Below, piece after piece: positions 9,154 to 18,217 of a stretch of DNA of 64,000 nucleotides. Position 1 is the first letter of the stretch, and every line of letters begins with the position of its first letter. The notes beneath the pieces are model-generated. The model did no database searches and was not told the origin of the DNA. It worked only from the letters and a program-made list of their open reading frames with translations. The translations under genes and the position numbers were made by a program. Origin of the DNA: Legionella cincinnatiensis (GTDB lineage Bacteria > Pseudomonadota > Gammaproteobacteria > Legionellales > Legionellaceae); assembly GCF_900452415.1 (NCBI RefSeq), contig NZ_UGNX01000001.1, positions 3,348,001-3,412,000 on the forward strand. The letters are read 5' to 3'.

Positions 9154-10010
9154 ATTACGCCTTGCATATCATCATGCAATGCTTGTAACTGCTCAAATCC
9201 TTTCACATAGTTCTCTATTGAGAATGTTTTTAACGATTTATCCCGTATTTCTTGATACAGTTTTGCTCTTTCCTGCTTTAAAAATTCCATAATATCGTCT
9301 TCACTCCCATTATTTCCATGAAGTTTTCTTAATAGAACTTCATTACTGATGCACTCTTCTTGTATTTCTCTATCCATAGTAGTTAAAGTATTACAAATAT
9401 GTCCGCAACGTTGTGCGCTATAAAATATTTCACGCATAGCCGCCATTTCTTGCCATTCAATGGAATCACTGCAGGCCAAATCCACCATTCCTGCAATAAC
9501 AATGCCCATGTTATGAGGCGCATGCCATAGATACTCTCGTTTACAAATCAATAAAGGTTCACTGCTAAGAAAAGCACTGAAATGCATGTTTAGGAAGTAT
9601 TGTTGCATGTCAAATTCAATTAAGGGAATAAGCCTTGGTTGAAGTGTCATTTGAGCAATCGATTGTTGTATCCATTCATATAATTGACAAGACAATTTCA
9701 ATGCTTGTTGCTGTTTAGCAGACAGAGGATAAATCGAACGGCCATCTTGGATGGCTGCAATAAATCCTTTTACCCACGACATGCTCCTAAATGCTGGATT
9801 ATCAGTGAAATCATCAGTTAAAGTGATAAGTGCACCTACCATCCATTTGGTCAATTGACATCGTTCATAAAAAGAAACATTGACGCAAGATAAGGTCGTT
9901 TTAGTATAGCCCAAAGGTAAAAATTGAGTAAATAAACGCTCATCTCTGCCCATATCCAATTTTAAATAGTCACACAGCCACTGATTTAGCAAGGCTCGCA
10001 GTTCAACCAT
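9150..10010 (-). CDS. Class I terpene synthase-like protein
   Basis: The 286-residue protein is all-helical in character, with two metal-binding motifs in the right order and spacing for class I terpene cyclases. The first is DDFTD (a DDxxD motif) near residue 66. The second, near residue 205, is N-T-L-T-T-M-D-R-E, which keeps the N, T and E positions of the NSE triad and is followed by an EECISNEV segment like the usual conserved Asn after that motif. The normal second-position Asp (ND) is replaced by Thr, which is unusual. GGAG precedes the ATG at 10010. The gene overlaps the P450 gene by 25 bases and the monooxygenase gene by four. Inference: cyclisation of a prenyl diphosphate; chain length and product are unknown. 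Confidence 0.7.
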   Translation of the reverse strand: MVELRALLNQWLCDYLKLDMGRDERLFTQFLPLGYTKTTLSCVNVSFYERCQLTKWMVGALITLTDDFTDNPAFRSMSWVKGFIAAIQDGRSIYPLSAKQQQALKLSCQLYEWIQQSIAQMTLQPRLIPLIEFDMQQYFLNMHFSAFLSSEPLLICKREYLWHAPHNMGIVIAGMVDLACSDSIEWQEMAAMREIFYSAQRCGHICNTLTTMDREIQEECISNEVLLRKLHGNNGSEDDIMEFLKQERAKLYQEIRDKSLKTFSIENYVKGFEQLQALHDDMQGVI

Positions 10011-11329
10011 ATTTGACTCCTTGGATGAAGTGTAATCTCTGTATTCATCATCGGTTTGATAATATTGGGAGTAGTTAATTGAAAACGTTGACAGATTAAA
10101 GACAAGGTCAACATACTTTCAGTCATCGCCAAATGATGCCCAGTACAAATTCGTTTTCCCAATCCAAATGGCATAAATGCTTTATTAGCAAATGGAGAGC
10201 TGTTTAAATGGCGCCTTACATCAAATGATCGGGGCGTACACCAATAATGCTCATGCCTATGAATGCCATGAATATTGACGACTATTAAATCATTACTTTT
10301 AAAAATCATGTTATCGTGGTGGATATCTATTGTCGGCTGGCGAGCCAGCATATATGCAGGCGGGTACATCCGAAGTGTTTCACAATAAAGCGCATGCGTC
10401 CAAGACCATTGCCTCATTAATTGTACTGACAATTTTCCGGTATAAACTCCTTCTTCTCGTATTGCATTTTGCAACTCTGGATCTTGAGCCAAATAATACA
10501 AAGCAGTGATAATAGAGCTTGATGTCGTTTCAAAACCAGCAAACAAAAAGGTACTTAAATGATCGATACATTCACTGCTAGACCAATACTGTTGTAACTG
10601 ATGTAATGGTGAGTTAGCACGAAGGCTTGATGTTTGTAGCAAACGATTTAATTTAATCCTCAACGCATAAGCCCTCTTGTTTATGGTTCGATGTGACTGT
10701 ACCGGCAAAAATAAAGGCCACCGAACTAGTTGCCGCATGCGGTTACCACAGAGTTTGTTTAATACCAACATATCATTAATAATTGCTGTTATATCTGACC
10801 TACCCTCAATACCCAACATTGCCAATATGTTGTTCATAGTCATTTTCATAATGAGAGGATAGATATTGATGGGGCCATTGTTCAATTGCTGTAAAACGGT
10901 TTCTATATTATTGATGATCACAGGTAAAAAATCGTTCAGACCTTGAATAGAAAACTGGGCCTTAATCGGAGGAATCCTAAGTTGCCAGCTGCTATTATCC
11001 AGCTGAACTAATCCCTGCCGACCAGTAACAGGATATAGTTGTTTAAAAATAAGTGGTGATTTTGCTAGATCGCTATTTTTAACTAAAGTAGCAGCTAACT
11101 CTGGCTGACGAATTATCCATAAACGTTGATTTAAAAATTTGAAACTTGCTGTATCTCCATAACGATAAGCAACTTGACTCATAAAACGAATAGGTGCTTT
11201 GTGAAAATAAGAAATCGCTTTTAATGGTAACCATCTTGGTTTAAATGAATCCTCTCTTAACATACCGATAATCTCAACCCATTGTGGCTTGTCAGCATAA
11301 CAGTAAATGATGAGTAATAAAACTTCCAT
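9986..11329 (-). CDS. Cytochrome P450
   Basis: The product of about 447 residues has all the P450 hallmarks: the I-helix AGFETTSSS motif for oxygen activation, the K-helix ETLR (ExxR) motif, and the haem-binding loop FMPFGLGKRICTGHH with the thiolate Cys. No membrane anchor is obvious beyond a hydrophobic first ten residues. An in-frame TTG directly precedes the ATG at 11329, and a second ATG lies 22 codons further in. None has a strong ribosome site, so the start is uncertain. As the first gene of the overlapping operon with the terpene synthase-like gene, it likely oxidises the terpene. The redox partner is not in the operon. Confidence 0.92.
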   Translation of the reverse strand: MEVLLLIIYCYADKPQWVEIIGMLREDSFKPRWLPLKAISYFHKAPIRFMSQVAYRYGDTASFKFLNQRLWIIRQPELAATLVKNSDLAKSPLIFKQLYPVTGRQGLVQLDNSSWQLRIPPIKAQFSIQGLNDFLPVIINNIETVLQQLNNGPINIYPLIMKMTMNNILAMLGIEGRSDITAIINDMLVLNKLCGNRMRQLVRWPLFLPVQSHRTINKRAYALRIKLNRLLQTSSLRANSPLHQLQQYWSSSECIDHLSTFLFAGFETTSSSIITALYYLAQDPELQNAIREEGVYTGKLSVQLMRQWSWTHALYCETLRMYPPAYMLARQPTIDIHHDNMIFKSNDLIVVNIHGIHRHEHYWCTPRSFDVRRHLNSSPFANKAFMPFGLGKRICTGHHLAMTESMLTLSLICQRFQLTTPNIIKPMMNTEITLHPRSQIWLNCEPC

Positions 11330-11463
11330 CAATTTGTTGTAGAAAACTTACCTATTTGAGTAGGTTGAATGGATAGATCCAGTGGCTATCCCACTTTTGA
11401 AGCGTTTGCACAAAAAGATTATGCATTTTAAAAATTTGATTTTGCAACACAGGAGTCCTTAAG

Positions 11464-11589
11464 TAACGTCAGTTATGGATGAAGATATAATTATAACGAG
11501 CTTCTATCATGACCCGTTCGAGCTGAGGAGGCGCATCAGCCCGAACGGATCGAAGTAATAACTCGATCTCTTATCCATAATTGACGTTA
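11464..11589. repeat. Fold-back repeat element, short copy (copy 1)
   Basis: This 126-base imperfect palindrome begins TAACGTCAGTTATGGAT and ends ATCCATAATTGACGTTA, with inner arms around GACCCGTTCGAGCTGAGGA. It lacks the innermost stem present in the copies at 24182 and 29211. It lies upstream of the P450 operon in a gap with no gene (11330-11656). The four bases AAGT flank it on both sides, possibly a target duplication. There is no transposase gene, so it is non-autonomous. Confidence 0.8.
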
Positions 11590-11656
11590 AGTAAGCTAAA
11601 TTTCTCAGGATAGCTTTCTTTCATGACATTGATTAACTGGCTCGAAATACTTTTTG

Positions 11657-12490
11657 TTACGTTAGAACCATAAAATATACATCGCATTTTGCAAAAAACA
11701 TATGCTGCAAACTATTAAAATTCATGAGAATTGATTGCTCCGTATCAGAAGCTAATATTCCTTCCTGCGAGAAAGAATGTAATAATGATTTGCAAATATT
11801 AAAAGATTTATTAAATTGTTGCCGTTTATTAATAATATCTTTTCTACTGCAAAGCGACGCATAATCCTCTTGACTATTTGTGGGTGAATACAAATGGACA
11901 AGTTCTTTTAATTCATCCATATGCCTTTTGAATTGCGTATAGTGTTCAGGAGTAAAACTATTAATTTCATTATTTTTCATCTGCGTAAGAATTTCATCAA
12001 TAAAATGTAATCCTCCGACTTCTGTAATAAGAAGTTGACTGCTGATTTTTAAATTAAAGCATTTTTTTATTAAACTCTCTGTGTGATCTATGTGAGCGTT
12101 AATTAGTTGAAGTTGTTCAGGAGAAGCCTCTTCTGTCATGTGCATTAATTTTGCCTTTCTCTCTTTCAATTTACTAGAGACAATTCGAAGGAGCGCATCA
12201 TTAGCTTTTAGAACATCTTTTTTAAATATCTTTATCTCTACATAACCATTTTCATAAATAACAGAGAGTTCTAAATCAATTTCATGGGTTCGGAGGGGAC
12301 CTTTATCAGGGATTACATCATAGTAATTTATCATGTATTCCTTATTTAACATCATTCGCCATTCTGATTCTACATCACCATTTTCTACTAAATAAGCAGC
12401 GATTGCATCGAGTGTTTCCAATACTAACTTTCTTTGAGCTCGCAAAATGTTTTTATGCTCTTCTGAAAAAGTCGTCAAATTTAATTTCAT
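11657..12490 (-). CDS. Orphan helical protein, function unknown
   Basis: The 277-residue protein is rich in Glu, Lys and Leu, with predicted long helices and heptad-like stretches (for example around residues 95-135 and 180-195). It has no signal peptide, membrane segment or catalytic motif that I recognise. A DLELSVIYENGYVEIKIFKKD segment near residue 75 looks like the only beta-rich part. It sits alone between the fold-back repeat and the NO-detoxification genes. Size, charge and isolation resemble secreted effector proteins of Legionella, but there is no direct evidence of secretion. Confidence 0.6.
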   Translation of the reverse strand: MKLNLTTFSEEHKNILRAQRKLVLETLDAIAAYLVENGDVESEWRMMLNKEYMINYYDVIPDKGPLRTHEIDLELSVIYENGYVEIKIFKKDVLKANDALLRIVSSKLKERKAKLMHMTEEASPEQLQLINAHIDHTESLIKKCFNLKISSQLLITEVGGLHFIDEILTQMKNNEINSFTPEHYTQFKRHMDELKELVHLYSPTNSQEDYASLCSRKDIINKRQQFNKSFNICKSLLHSFSQEGILASDTEQSILMNFNSLQHMFFAKCDVYFMVLT

Positions 12491-12689
12491 AACGTACTAT
12501 AACATTTGGATTTTAATTAATTATAGGTAATTTTTAGATCTGTTGTTAAAACCAATAATCTCATTAAATCAGCCTAACAAGGTTGTTCTCCTTACGCGAA
12601 AAAAATTCATTGAATTTTAAACTTGAAGATATTTCTAAACAAAAATCTTAACATTTAATGCAGCACTTAGGTGCCACATTAAATGGCAC

Positions 12690-13646
12690 TCACAAAAACA
12701 CATCGCTAAATATAGACTGAGAAGGCACACCCGCGAGAAAAATCTGCCTTTTCAATTTATTGGTTGTCTCTTTAGGGCCACAAACATAGACACGCGTTGC
12801 TTTCGAGACATTTAAATGAATCAAGGCTCGTTTTTCTATGGATGCTTCTGGATAACACCCCTGACTTTGGAGCACGCAAGGGTCATAGACAAAAGAGCTA
12901 AACACCGCTGATAACATTTCCAGCTCTTCTCGATAGTATATATCTTCATCTACAAGACCACCATGAACTAATGTAATTAACCCCTGGTGGTTTTGACTTA
13001 GCGCACTTTTAATAATCGCAATAAGTGGTGCAAGTCCTGTCCCTGTTCCTGCTAATAAAATATCAAAAACTAATTGATCTGGATTATAGTAAAAACAACG
13101 ACCAAAAGGACCTCTAAGTTTGACTTCAAGATGTTTTGTTGCCTTATTCAAAAGCCATTGTCCCATACTCGCATTAGGATAAATTTTAACGTGTAACTCA
13201 ATAAATCCTTCTTGGATAGGGATATTGGCGATTGAATAGTTTCGCATGATGCCCTCGGGATTAATCAGACTCAGATATTGGCCTGGGATCCACCCCTCGA
13301 GATTATCTACACTAAGCTTGACTTGCATGACATTATGGTTAAGTCGTTTAAGATCTATTATTTTTGCATCTACTTCACACTCAGCATTTTCAGGTGGTAC
13401 TACCTGAAGTGCTGCTTCTGGTTTTGCAAGACATGCTAGAAAATAACCTTGCGATTTAAGGGTCTCCGGTAATCCCTCCTGCCAGGAAGGATGAACTACA
13501 CCTTCCTTGGCTTTAATCAAACAAGATTGGCAAATACCAGCCTGACATGAGTTAGGATAATCCACTCCATGGCGTAAAAGGCACTGTAACACATTTTCCT
13601 GGGGTGCTAAGCGATACGATTGATTATTAAAGTCGATGATACTCAT
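12690..13646 (-). CDS. Ferredoxin-FAD/NAD reductase, electron donor of a split NO dioxygenase
   Basis: The 318-residue protein has an N-terminal plant-type 2Fe-2S domain with cluster Cys at 34, 39, 42 and 72. A ferredoxin-reductase module follows: the FAD motif MRNYSIAN (RxYS), the pyridine-nucleotide motif LAGTGTGLAPL, and a C-terminal VYVCGPKE. The order Fe-S, FAD, NAD is that of CDP-glucoseen reductase, phenol hydroxylase and methane monooxygenase reductases. Its ATG overlaps the stop codon of the truncated haemoglobin gene by four bases, so the two are translationally coupled. Inference: it passes NAD(P)H electrons to the haemoglobin, giving a two-protein equivalent of flavohaemoglobin Hmp. 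Confidence 0.85.
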   Translation of the reverse strand: MSIIDFNNQSYRLAPQENVLQCLLRHGVDYPNSCQAGICQSCLIKAKEGVVHPSWQEGLPETLKSQGYFLACLAKPEAALQVVPPENAECEVDAKIIDLKRLNHNVMQVKLSVDNLEGWIPGQYLSLINPEGIMRNYSIANIPIQEGFIELHVKIYPNASMGQWLLNKATKHLEVKLRGPFGRCFYYNPDQLVFDILLAGTGTGLAPLIAIIKSALSQNHQGLITLVHGGLVDEDIYYREELEMLSAVFSSFVYDPCVLQSQGCYPEASIEKRALIHLNVSKATRVYVCGPKETTNKLKRQIFLAGVPSQSIFSDVFL

Positions 13647-14014
13647 GAGCGCCCCAATACTTCATTCCGAACGCTATTGGCAATAGCAGCCACTTGTTCG
13701 ATATCTTCTGCCCCCGCTCCTAATTCATTAAGAGTAGCACCTAAATGTTCGATAACTATATCTACATGGGTATCATTTAATCCACGTTTGAGTAAATGAG
13801 CATGTCCTTCACGCATATTTTTTCCACTGTAGTGGTTGGGACCTCCGAATACCAAAGTTAAAAAACCTTTCTGCTTTAAGATTTGTTGCTCCATATCAAT
13901 GTCATCAAAAAAATGACTTACTCGTTCATCCGTCAACATTTTGCGATAGAAAATGTCAACCGCACTATTAACTGCCTCTTGACCACCAAGACGCTCAAAT
14001 AACGATTTATCCAT
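13643..14014 (-). CDS. Group 1 truncated haemoglobin
   Basis: The 123-residue protein has the length and motifs of trHbN. FYRKM carries the B10 Tyr at residue 23, FGG lies at 57-59, and an MREGHAHLLKRG segment provides the proximal haem His. Such globins turn nitric oxide plus oxygen into nitrate. The promoter upstream carries an NsrR operator overlapping its -10 hexamer, and nsrR itself is divergent. The following gene is a ferredoxin-type reductase that starts within its stop codon. Together this strongly suggests an NO-inducible NO dioxygenase. It replaces the fused flavohaemoglobin found in many relatives. Confidence 0.88.
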   Translation of the reverse strand: MDKSLFERLGGQEAVNSAVDIFYRKMLTDERVSHFFDDIDMEQQILKQKGFLTLVFGGPNHYSGKNMREGHAHLLKRGLNDTHVDIVIEHLGATLNELGAGAEDIEQVAAIANSVRNEVLGRS

Positions 14015-14026
14015 AGCTCCCCCTTA

Positions 14027-14049
14027 AAGATGTATTTGCAATGCATCTT
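14027..14049. promoter_or_regulatory. NsrR operator
   Basis: A 23-base palindrome with 11-base arms around one centre base: AAGATGTATTT, G, CAATGCATCTT. It matches the established NsrR consensus of AAGATGCATTT arms at all but a few positions. It lies between the haemoglobin gene and nsrR and overlaps the -10 element of the haemoglobin promoter, the expected position for repression relieved by NO. Confidence 0.88.
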
Positions 14050-14073
14050 ATAAAAAGAAATAATCAGAGTCAA
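14045..14073 (-). promoter_or_regulatory. Sigma-70 promoter of the haemoglobin-reductase operon
   Basis: On the minus strand TTGACT (14068-14073) and TAAGAT (14045-14050) are separated by exactly 17 bases, giving near-consensus -35 and -10 hexamers. The NsrR palindrome overlaps the -10 hexamer. Confidence 0.75.
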
Positions 14074-14093
14074 CTAACTATTAGGAATTAATA

Positions 14094-14537
14094 ATGCAAC
14101 TCACGCAATTTACTGATTACTCCTTGCGCGCTTTGATTTATATCACTCTGAGAAAAGAATCATGCACGATTAAAGATATTACTAATGCCTACACTATTTC
14201 TAATAATCATATGGTTAAAATCATTCATAACTTAGCCAAACTTGGGCTGATTAAAACCAGTCGTGGTAAGGGTGGTGGTCTATTAATAGCAGTTCAACCC
14301 GAAACAATTAATTTGGGTCAACTGATTGCTCAACTAGAGCCTCATTTTGATTTAGTCCCTTGTTTTAATAAAGAAAAAGCAAACTGCTGTATTGCTCCAG
14401 TATGTCGATTAAAAGGTATTTTACATGAAGCTCAGGCTGCATTTATGGAAGTATTAGAGCGTTATACCTTGGCTGATGTATTACATAATCCCAAGGAACT
14501 GTCGGTATTATTGAATATAAAACAAATAAATCAATAG
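14094..14537 (+). CDS. nsrR: Rrf2-family NO-sensing repressor NsrR
   Basis: The 147-residue protein has an N-terminal winged helix (MQLTQFTDYSLRALIY, then the TSRGKGGG wing) and three iron-sulfur ligand positions, Cys90, Cys98 or 99, and Cys104, in a CxxxxxxxCCIAPVC pattern typical of NsrR rather than IscR. NsrR carries a cluster that is damaged by nitric oxide, which releases DNA. Its operator lies 45 bases upstream, between it and the divergent haemoglobin operon, so autoregulation is possible. AGGA precedes the ATG. Confidence 0.92.
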   Translation: MQLTQFTDYSLRALIYITLRKESCTIKDITNAYTISNNHMVKIIHNLAKLGLIKTSRGKGGGLLIAVQPETINLGQLIAQLEPHFDLVPCFNKEKANCCIAPVCRLKGILHEAQAAFMEVLERYTLADVLHNPKELSVLLNIKQINQ

Positions 14538-14549
14538 TGAACGAATATC

Positions 14550-16109
14550 CTATCTAACCTTTTTTGTAACCAATTTTTGTGTATGTGGATTGGGTTTTCT
14601 GGAGAATATTGCGAAAACAAACACGATCAAACTGAAAAATAATAAATATACTAAATCCCAATACCTAGGTAGGATAAGTTTACCTCCATAATTACCAAGA
14701 TAAGAGAAAATACTAAGCCCTAAAAGATATACTATAAACCAAAGTGTATGTTTGCCATCAAGATCTCGATGCGTGTTTTTGATGCAACAATAAAGAAAAG
14801 AACCTGCTAACCCCAAAATAGTGATCACCAGTAACTTGCGGACGCTATGAAAGCCGGCCCAATAAACACCAACCGTACAAACATAAAATCCAATAAAAGC
14901 AATAACGCTACACCCTTGCAAACGAAAAGGCCTTTTATAATCAGGTAATTGTTTACGTAAACAAACAATTCCTATAGGTCCTATGGAATAACTAACCATC
15001 AGTAGGGACACAAGAAAAGCAGACATCTCCTGCCATCCATGCAACACAAATGACATTGAAGCAGCAAGTAAAAAATTCACGCCTAAACTCACCCAGGGCA
15101 CGTGATATTTATTACGTTTAGCAAGAATTCTTGGAGTAGGAACCACAGAACCCATATTGCTTAACATATGCGCTGCTGTTGTTGAATACACCAAACCTGT
15201 TGAATAAGGAGATACAAAAGCATCCACATATAATAAAATACTCAACCAAATCATTCCCAATAATGCAGCCAAAGCTGCAAATGGGCCTGCATCACCAGTA
15301 AACGATAAATTCACCCAACCTTTTGCAAGCGCTTGTTCACTAACACTACCAATAAAGGACCATTGTAACCCTGTATAAAGTAAAGTGACGAATAATAATG
15401 AACCACCCAAAATCAGAGGAACAGATTGCCCTGGTTTTTCGAGTTCTCCCATCATAATAATTACTTGTCTAAATCCCAATAAGGAGAATAATATCCCTCC
15501 ACTCGACATAGCCGCCATGATGCCCTGCCCACCATAAGGCATGAAACCACCGTATTGAAAAAAATTATTGGAGTGATAACTCATAGTGACTAAGCTTGTG
15601 ATGGTAAGCGCAGGAATAACTATTTTCCAAACAGTAAATGCTGCATTAAGACGGGCAAAAAAACCAATCCCGAAATAATTGAAAAAAACAAAACTCATTA
15701 ATACAACCAAGGACGACATATAACCCAAGGGAGTATTCTTATAGTAAATCCCATTATGGGTTACTAGCCCTGGAATGTAATTACTGGCATATTGAAGAAC
15801 ACCTTGAGTTTCAATGACAGGTAAAATGGCCAAAGAAAACCAAGTCATACTATTCATGATGATCCCGGTTAAGCGCCCATGAGTATATAAAGGCAAGCAA
15901 GCCAAGCTATCGGATTGTGGAAACATTGTGCCTAATTCAGCATAGGATAATGCTACAAATAGAAGTAAAAAACCTGCCAATGGCCAAGCTATAATAGCGG
16001 CGGGACCAGCAAAATGTGCAGAATATAAAGCACCAAATAACCAACCTGAACCTATCATGCTGGTAATTGAAATCCAAAGTAAACTTAAAGCACTTAAATT
16101 TTTATTCAT
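14550..16109 (-). CDS. APC-family amino acid permease
   Basis: The 519-residue protein has about twelve transmembrane helices. The first is broken by the ITSMIGSGWLFG segment, matching the unwound substrate-binding helix of the APC superfamily. A PQSDSLACLPLYTHG segment sits at the helix 2-3 region, where APC permeases usually have a PxxGGxY-like loop. The C-terminus ends in a basic cytosolic tail (KPNPHTQKLVTKKVR). It would import amino acids or polyamines across the inner membrane, but the substrate cannot be assigned. It converges on nsrR with only 12 bases between the two genes and is not part of the NO operon. Confidence 0.85.
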   Translation of the reverse strand: MNKNLSALSLLWISITSMIGSGWLFGALYSAHFAGPAAIIAWPLAGFLLLFVALSYAELGTMFPQSDSLACLPLYTHGRLTGIIMNSMTWFSLAILPVIETQGVLQYASNYIPGLVTHNGIYYKNTPLGYMSSLVVLMSFVFFNYFGIGFFARLNAAFTVWKIVIPALTITSLVTMSYHSNNFFQYGGFMPYGGQGIMAAMSSGGILFSLLGFRQVIIMMGELEKPGQSVPLILGGSLLFVTLLYTGLQWSFIGSVSEQALAKGWVNLSFTGDAGPFAALAALLGMIWLSILLYVDAFVSPYSTGLVYSTTAAHMLSNMGSVVPTPRILAKRNKYHVPWVSLGVNFLLAASMSFVLHGWQEMSAFLVSLLMVSYSIGPIGIVCLRKQLPDYKRPFRLQGCSVIAFIGFYVCTVGVYWAGFHSVRKLLVITILGLAGSFLYCCIKNTHRDLDGKHTLWFIVYLLGLSIFSYLGNYGGKLILPRYWDLVYLLFFSLIVFVFAIFSRKPNPHTQKLVTKKVR

Positions 16110-16230
16110 CTATTTTTTCACACGTCCCTATGCTTTTGATACAATGACTCCCTGTCATGATTTTATCCATACCCCTAAAGAGGTCCTGCTATTTACATGA
16201 CTTCTCTATAAAGCTTTTTGTGCTCCTCGT

Positions 16231-18129
16231 TTATCGACTATGTACACCATATGATATTGTTTCTTCAGGCATAACTTCCAATACTTTTTTGAGTAGCGTG
16301 ATTTTACTGTCAGTAAGTTTCTGTCTCATTAAGTCATTTGGAGGTATTAAATCTACCAACTCCAATTCTTGAATTGGTAATATCCGGCAAAGCTCCTGAC
16401 ATTTTTTATCGGATAGATATTCCATTAGCACTACTACTTCATCCAATGTAGGTTTCATATCGATTAAATTTTCTTTAACAGCATGATAGATAATTTTTCG
16501 GTGTTCATATGTAGGAAGTGTGTTCATGAGCAAAAGTACATCAGCCATTGTTGTAATTTTGTTATTTATCTCAAGTACCTCTTTTAACTGCTTCGGTGTT
16601 AAAAATGAAGCGATATTTGCTAAATCAGCCGCATTGGTTATAAATTCTCCTAGAGATTTCTTTTCTTGTTCAAATATCACTGTACGTTGTCTTACAGAAC
16701 TATGAAATAATTTTTGCGATAATTCTTCTGCGTTCGTTACAGCACCATCGAGCGCGGGTTGATCGGCAGTAAGTAAATTTGCAGAAAAAGTTTCATTTTC
16801 ATCGATAAATTTTACTAAATGTGAATGCACTAAGGTATTTTCAACTAACAGAATTGTGGTTAATTCTTTTAATTTATCATAAACATTGCTGGGTAGATCA
16901 CGTTTTGAAAGACTGATATTTGATTGTATTGCTTGTGCAAGAGCTTCTTTTTCTTTCAAGCTTGGATTTTCTAATTTATAAAAGTCTGCGATTAATTTAT
17001 ATGTATTTTTTTCTAATTCAGCCATTGTTCGTCTGTGATCAGCTTTTAAAGTACTTTGCTCTTTACTGTATTGAACAATACTATCAAATTCCACGATAAA
17101 TTCGCGCAATCCTTTGCCTTTATCTGTATTTTTTAAAACAGCTTTTGATAAAATCTTAAAAGTTTCCTCATCCATAGTTGCATTATGTAATGCTAAAAGC
17201 GCCTGCCCCCATTTAAATTTGCTACCCTCACCTATAGGGCAAAAAATTTCGGGGTCATATTGGCTTTTCAGACTTCGAAGAACACTCATTTTATAGGAAG
17301 GTAAATATTCTGCCCTACCTACAACGCCAAAATGAAATTTTTGTTGCTCTACTTTGGGAATTACATAGGCGCGGTCATTCTCTTCTCTCCAAGCAAGACT
17401 AGTAGTAGTTAAACCTCTATTATATAAAAAGCTTGAAGTATATGTTGTTGCTCTTCGATTAAATTCGACATGCATCTTTTTGGGAACCATAAAAATATGA
17501 CTATCAGTGATCGTATTAAACTTTGGCGCCATTTGTCTAAACCACTTATTTTCCCAGCCTTTATTATGTTTCGAATAGGTTCCAAGCAATATTTCTCCTC
17601 GAGCAATATTTCTGCAATGACTCAAATCGAAATTTTTGGCATATAAAGAATCGTGTTTATACGTATTTTCACGATCATTACCAGGAACTGGATCTTCAGC
17701 TAAAAGTGAGATAGGAGTATCTAAATCATCGAGTGCTCGAGCAGTTGCAAAAGTAGCAACTGCACCACGGCTGAAACCATTCAAAGTAATGTCATCTACT
17801 TCTACCACATCCGTTAATCCTTCTTTTGGTTCAATAATAATGGAACTGCCAAACTCCTTTTTTAAATCAACAAGATTCAAGGTAACAACATCGTCTTTAG
17901 AAAAAGCGTGACGCACCTTATTTGCAACAACATCAAGATTTGGATCTAAATATCCCTTAAGTTTTGAATGACCCCCAATATGTTTATCTTGGCAACCATT
18001 AAAATACACCCGAATCACATCATCATTAAAAGTTTCACCAGTATCCTCAGTTTTACCTTCGGTGAAATCACGGATCATTTGTGCATTAACGCCTGTACCA
18101 CCAAAAACAAAAAGAATCTTTTTAGCCAT
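16231..18129 (-). CDS. Effector-like protein with DUF2235-type hydrolase N-terminus
   Basis: The protein of about 632 residues opens with KILFVFGGTGVNAQ, like the first strand and GTG loop of DUF2235/Tle-type phospholipase folds. It carries the nucleophile elbow NGFSRGAV with Ser120, the characteristic GFSRGA form of GxSxG. The N-terminal ~330 residues are therefore likely an alpha/beta hydrolase. The C-terminal half is helical, Leu/Glu/Lys-rich and without a recognised domain. The frame extends 20 codons upstream, but the extension has odd Cys/Tyr/His composition, and the ATG at 18129 starts the conserved strand. It has no signal peptide. It diverges from another orphan with about 90 bases between the two starts. 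A type IV-secreted lipolytic effector is an inference. Confidence 0.68.
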   Translation of the reverse strand: MAKKILFVFGGTGVNAQMIRDFTEGKTEDTGETFNDDVIRVYFNGCQDKHIGGHSKLKGYLDPNLDVVANKVRHAFSKDDVVTLNLVDLKKEFGSSIIIEPKEGLTDVVEVDDITLNGFSRGAVATFATARALDDLDTPISLLAEDPVPGNDRENTYKHDSLYAKNFDLSHCRNIARGEILLGTYSKHNKGWENKWFRQMAPKFNTITDSHIFMVPKKMHVEFNRRATTYTSSFLYNRGLTTTSLAWREENDRAYVIPKVEQQKFHFGVVGRAEYLPSYKMSVLRSLKSQYDPEIFCPIGEGSKFKWGQALLALHNATMDEETFKILSKAVLKNTDKGKGLREFIVEFDSIVQYSKEQSTLKADHRRTMAELEKNTYKLIADFYKLENPSLKEKEALAQAIQSNISLSKRDLPSNVYDKLKELTTILLVENTLVHSHLVKFIDENETFSANLLTADQPALDGAVTNAEELSQKLFHSSVRQRTVIFEQEKKSLGEFITNAADLANIASFLTPKQLKEVLEINNKITTMADVLLLMNTLPTYEHRKIIYHAVKENLIDMKPTLDEVVVLMEYLSDKKCQELCRILPIQELELVDLIPPNDLMRQKLTDSKITLLKKVLEVMPEETISYGVHSR

Positions 18130-18217
18130 ATGGTAACCTATGTATTCCAAATGAATATAAATTGATCTACAATAACAATTATAGAACATTTTTATATGCT
18201 CAATATTAGGATCAACT

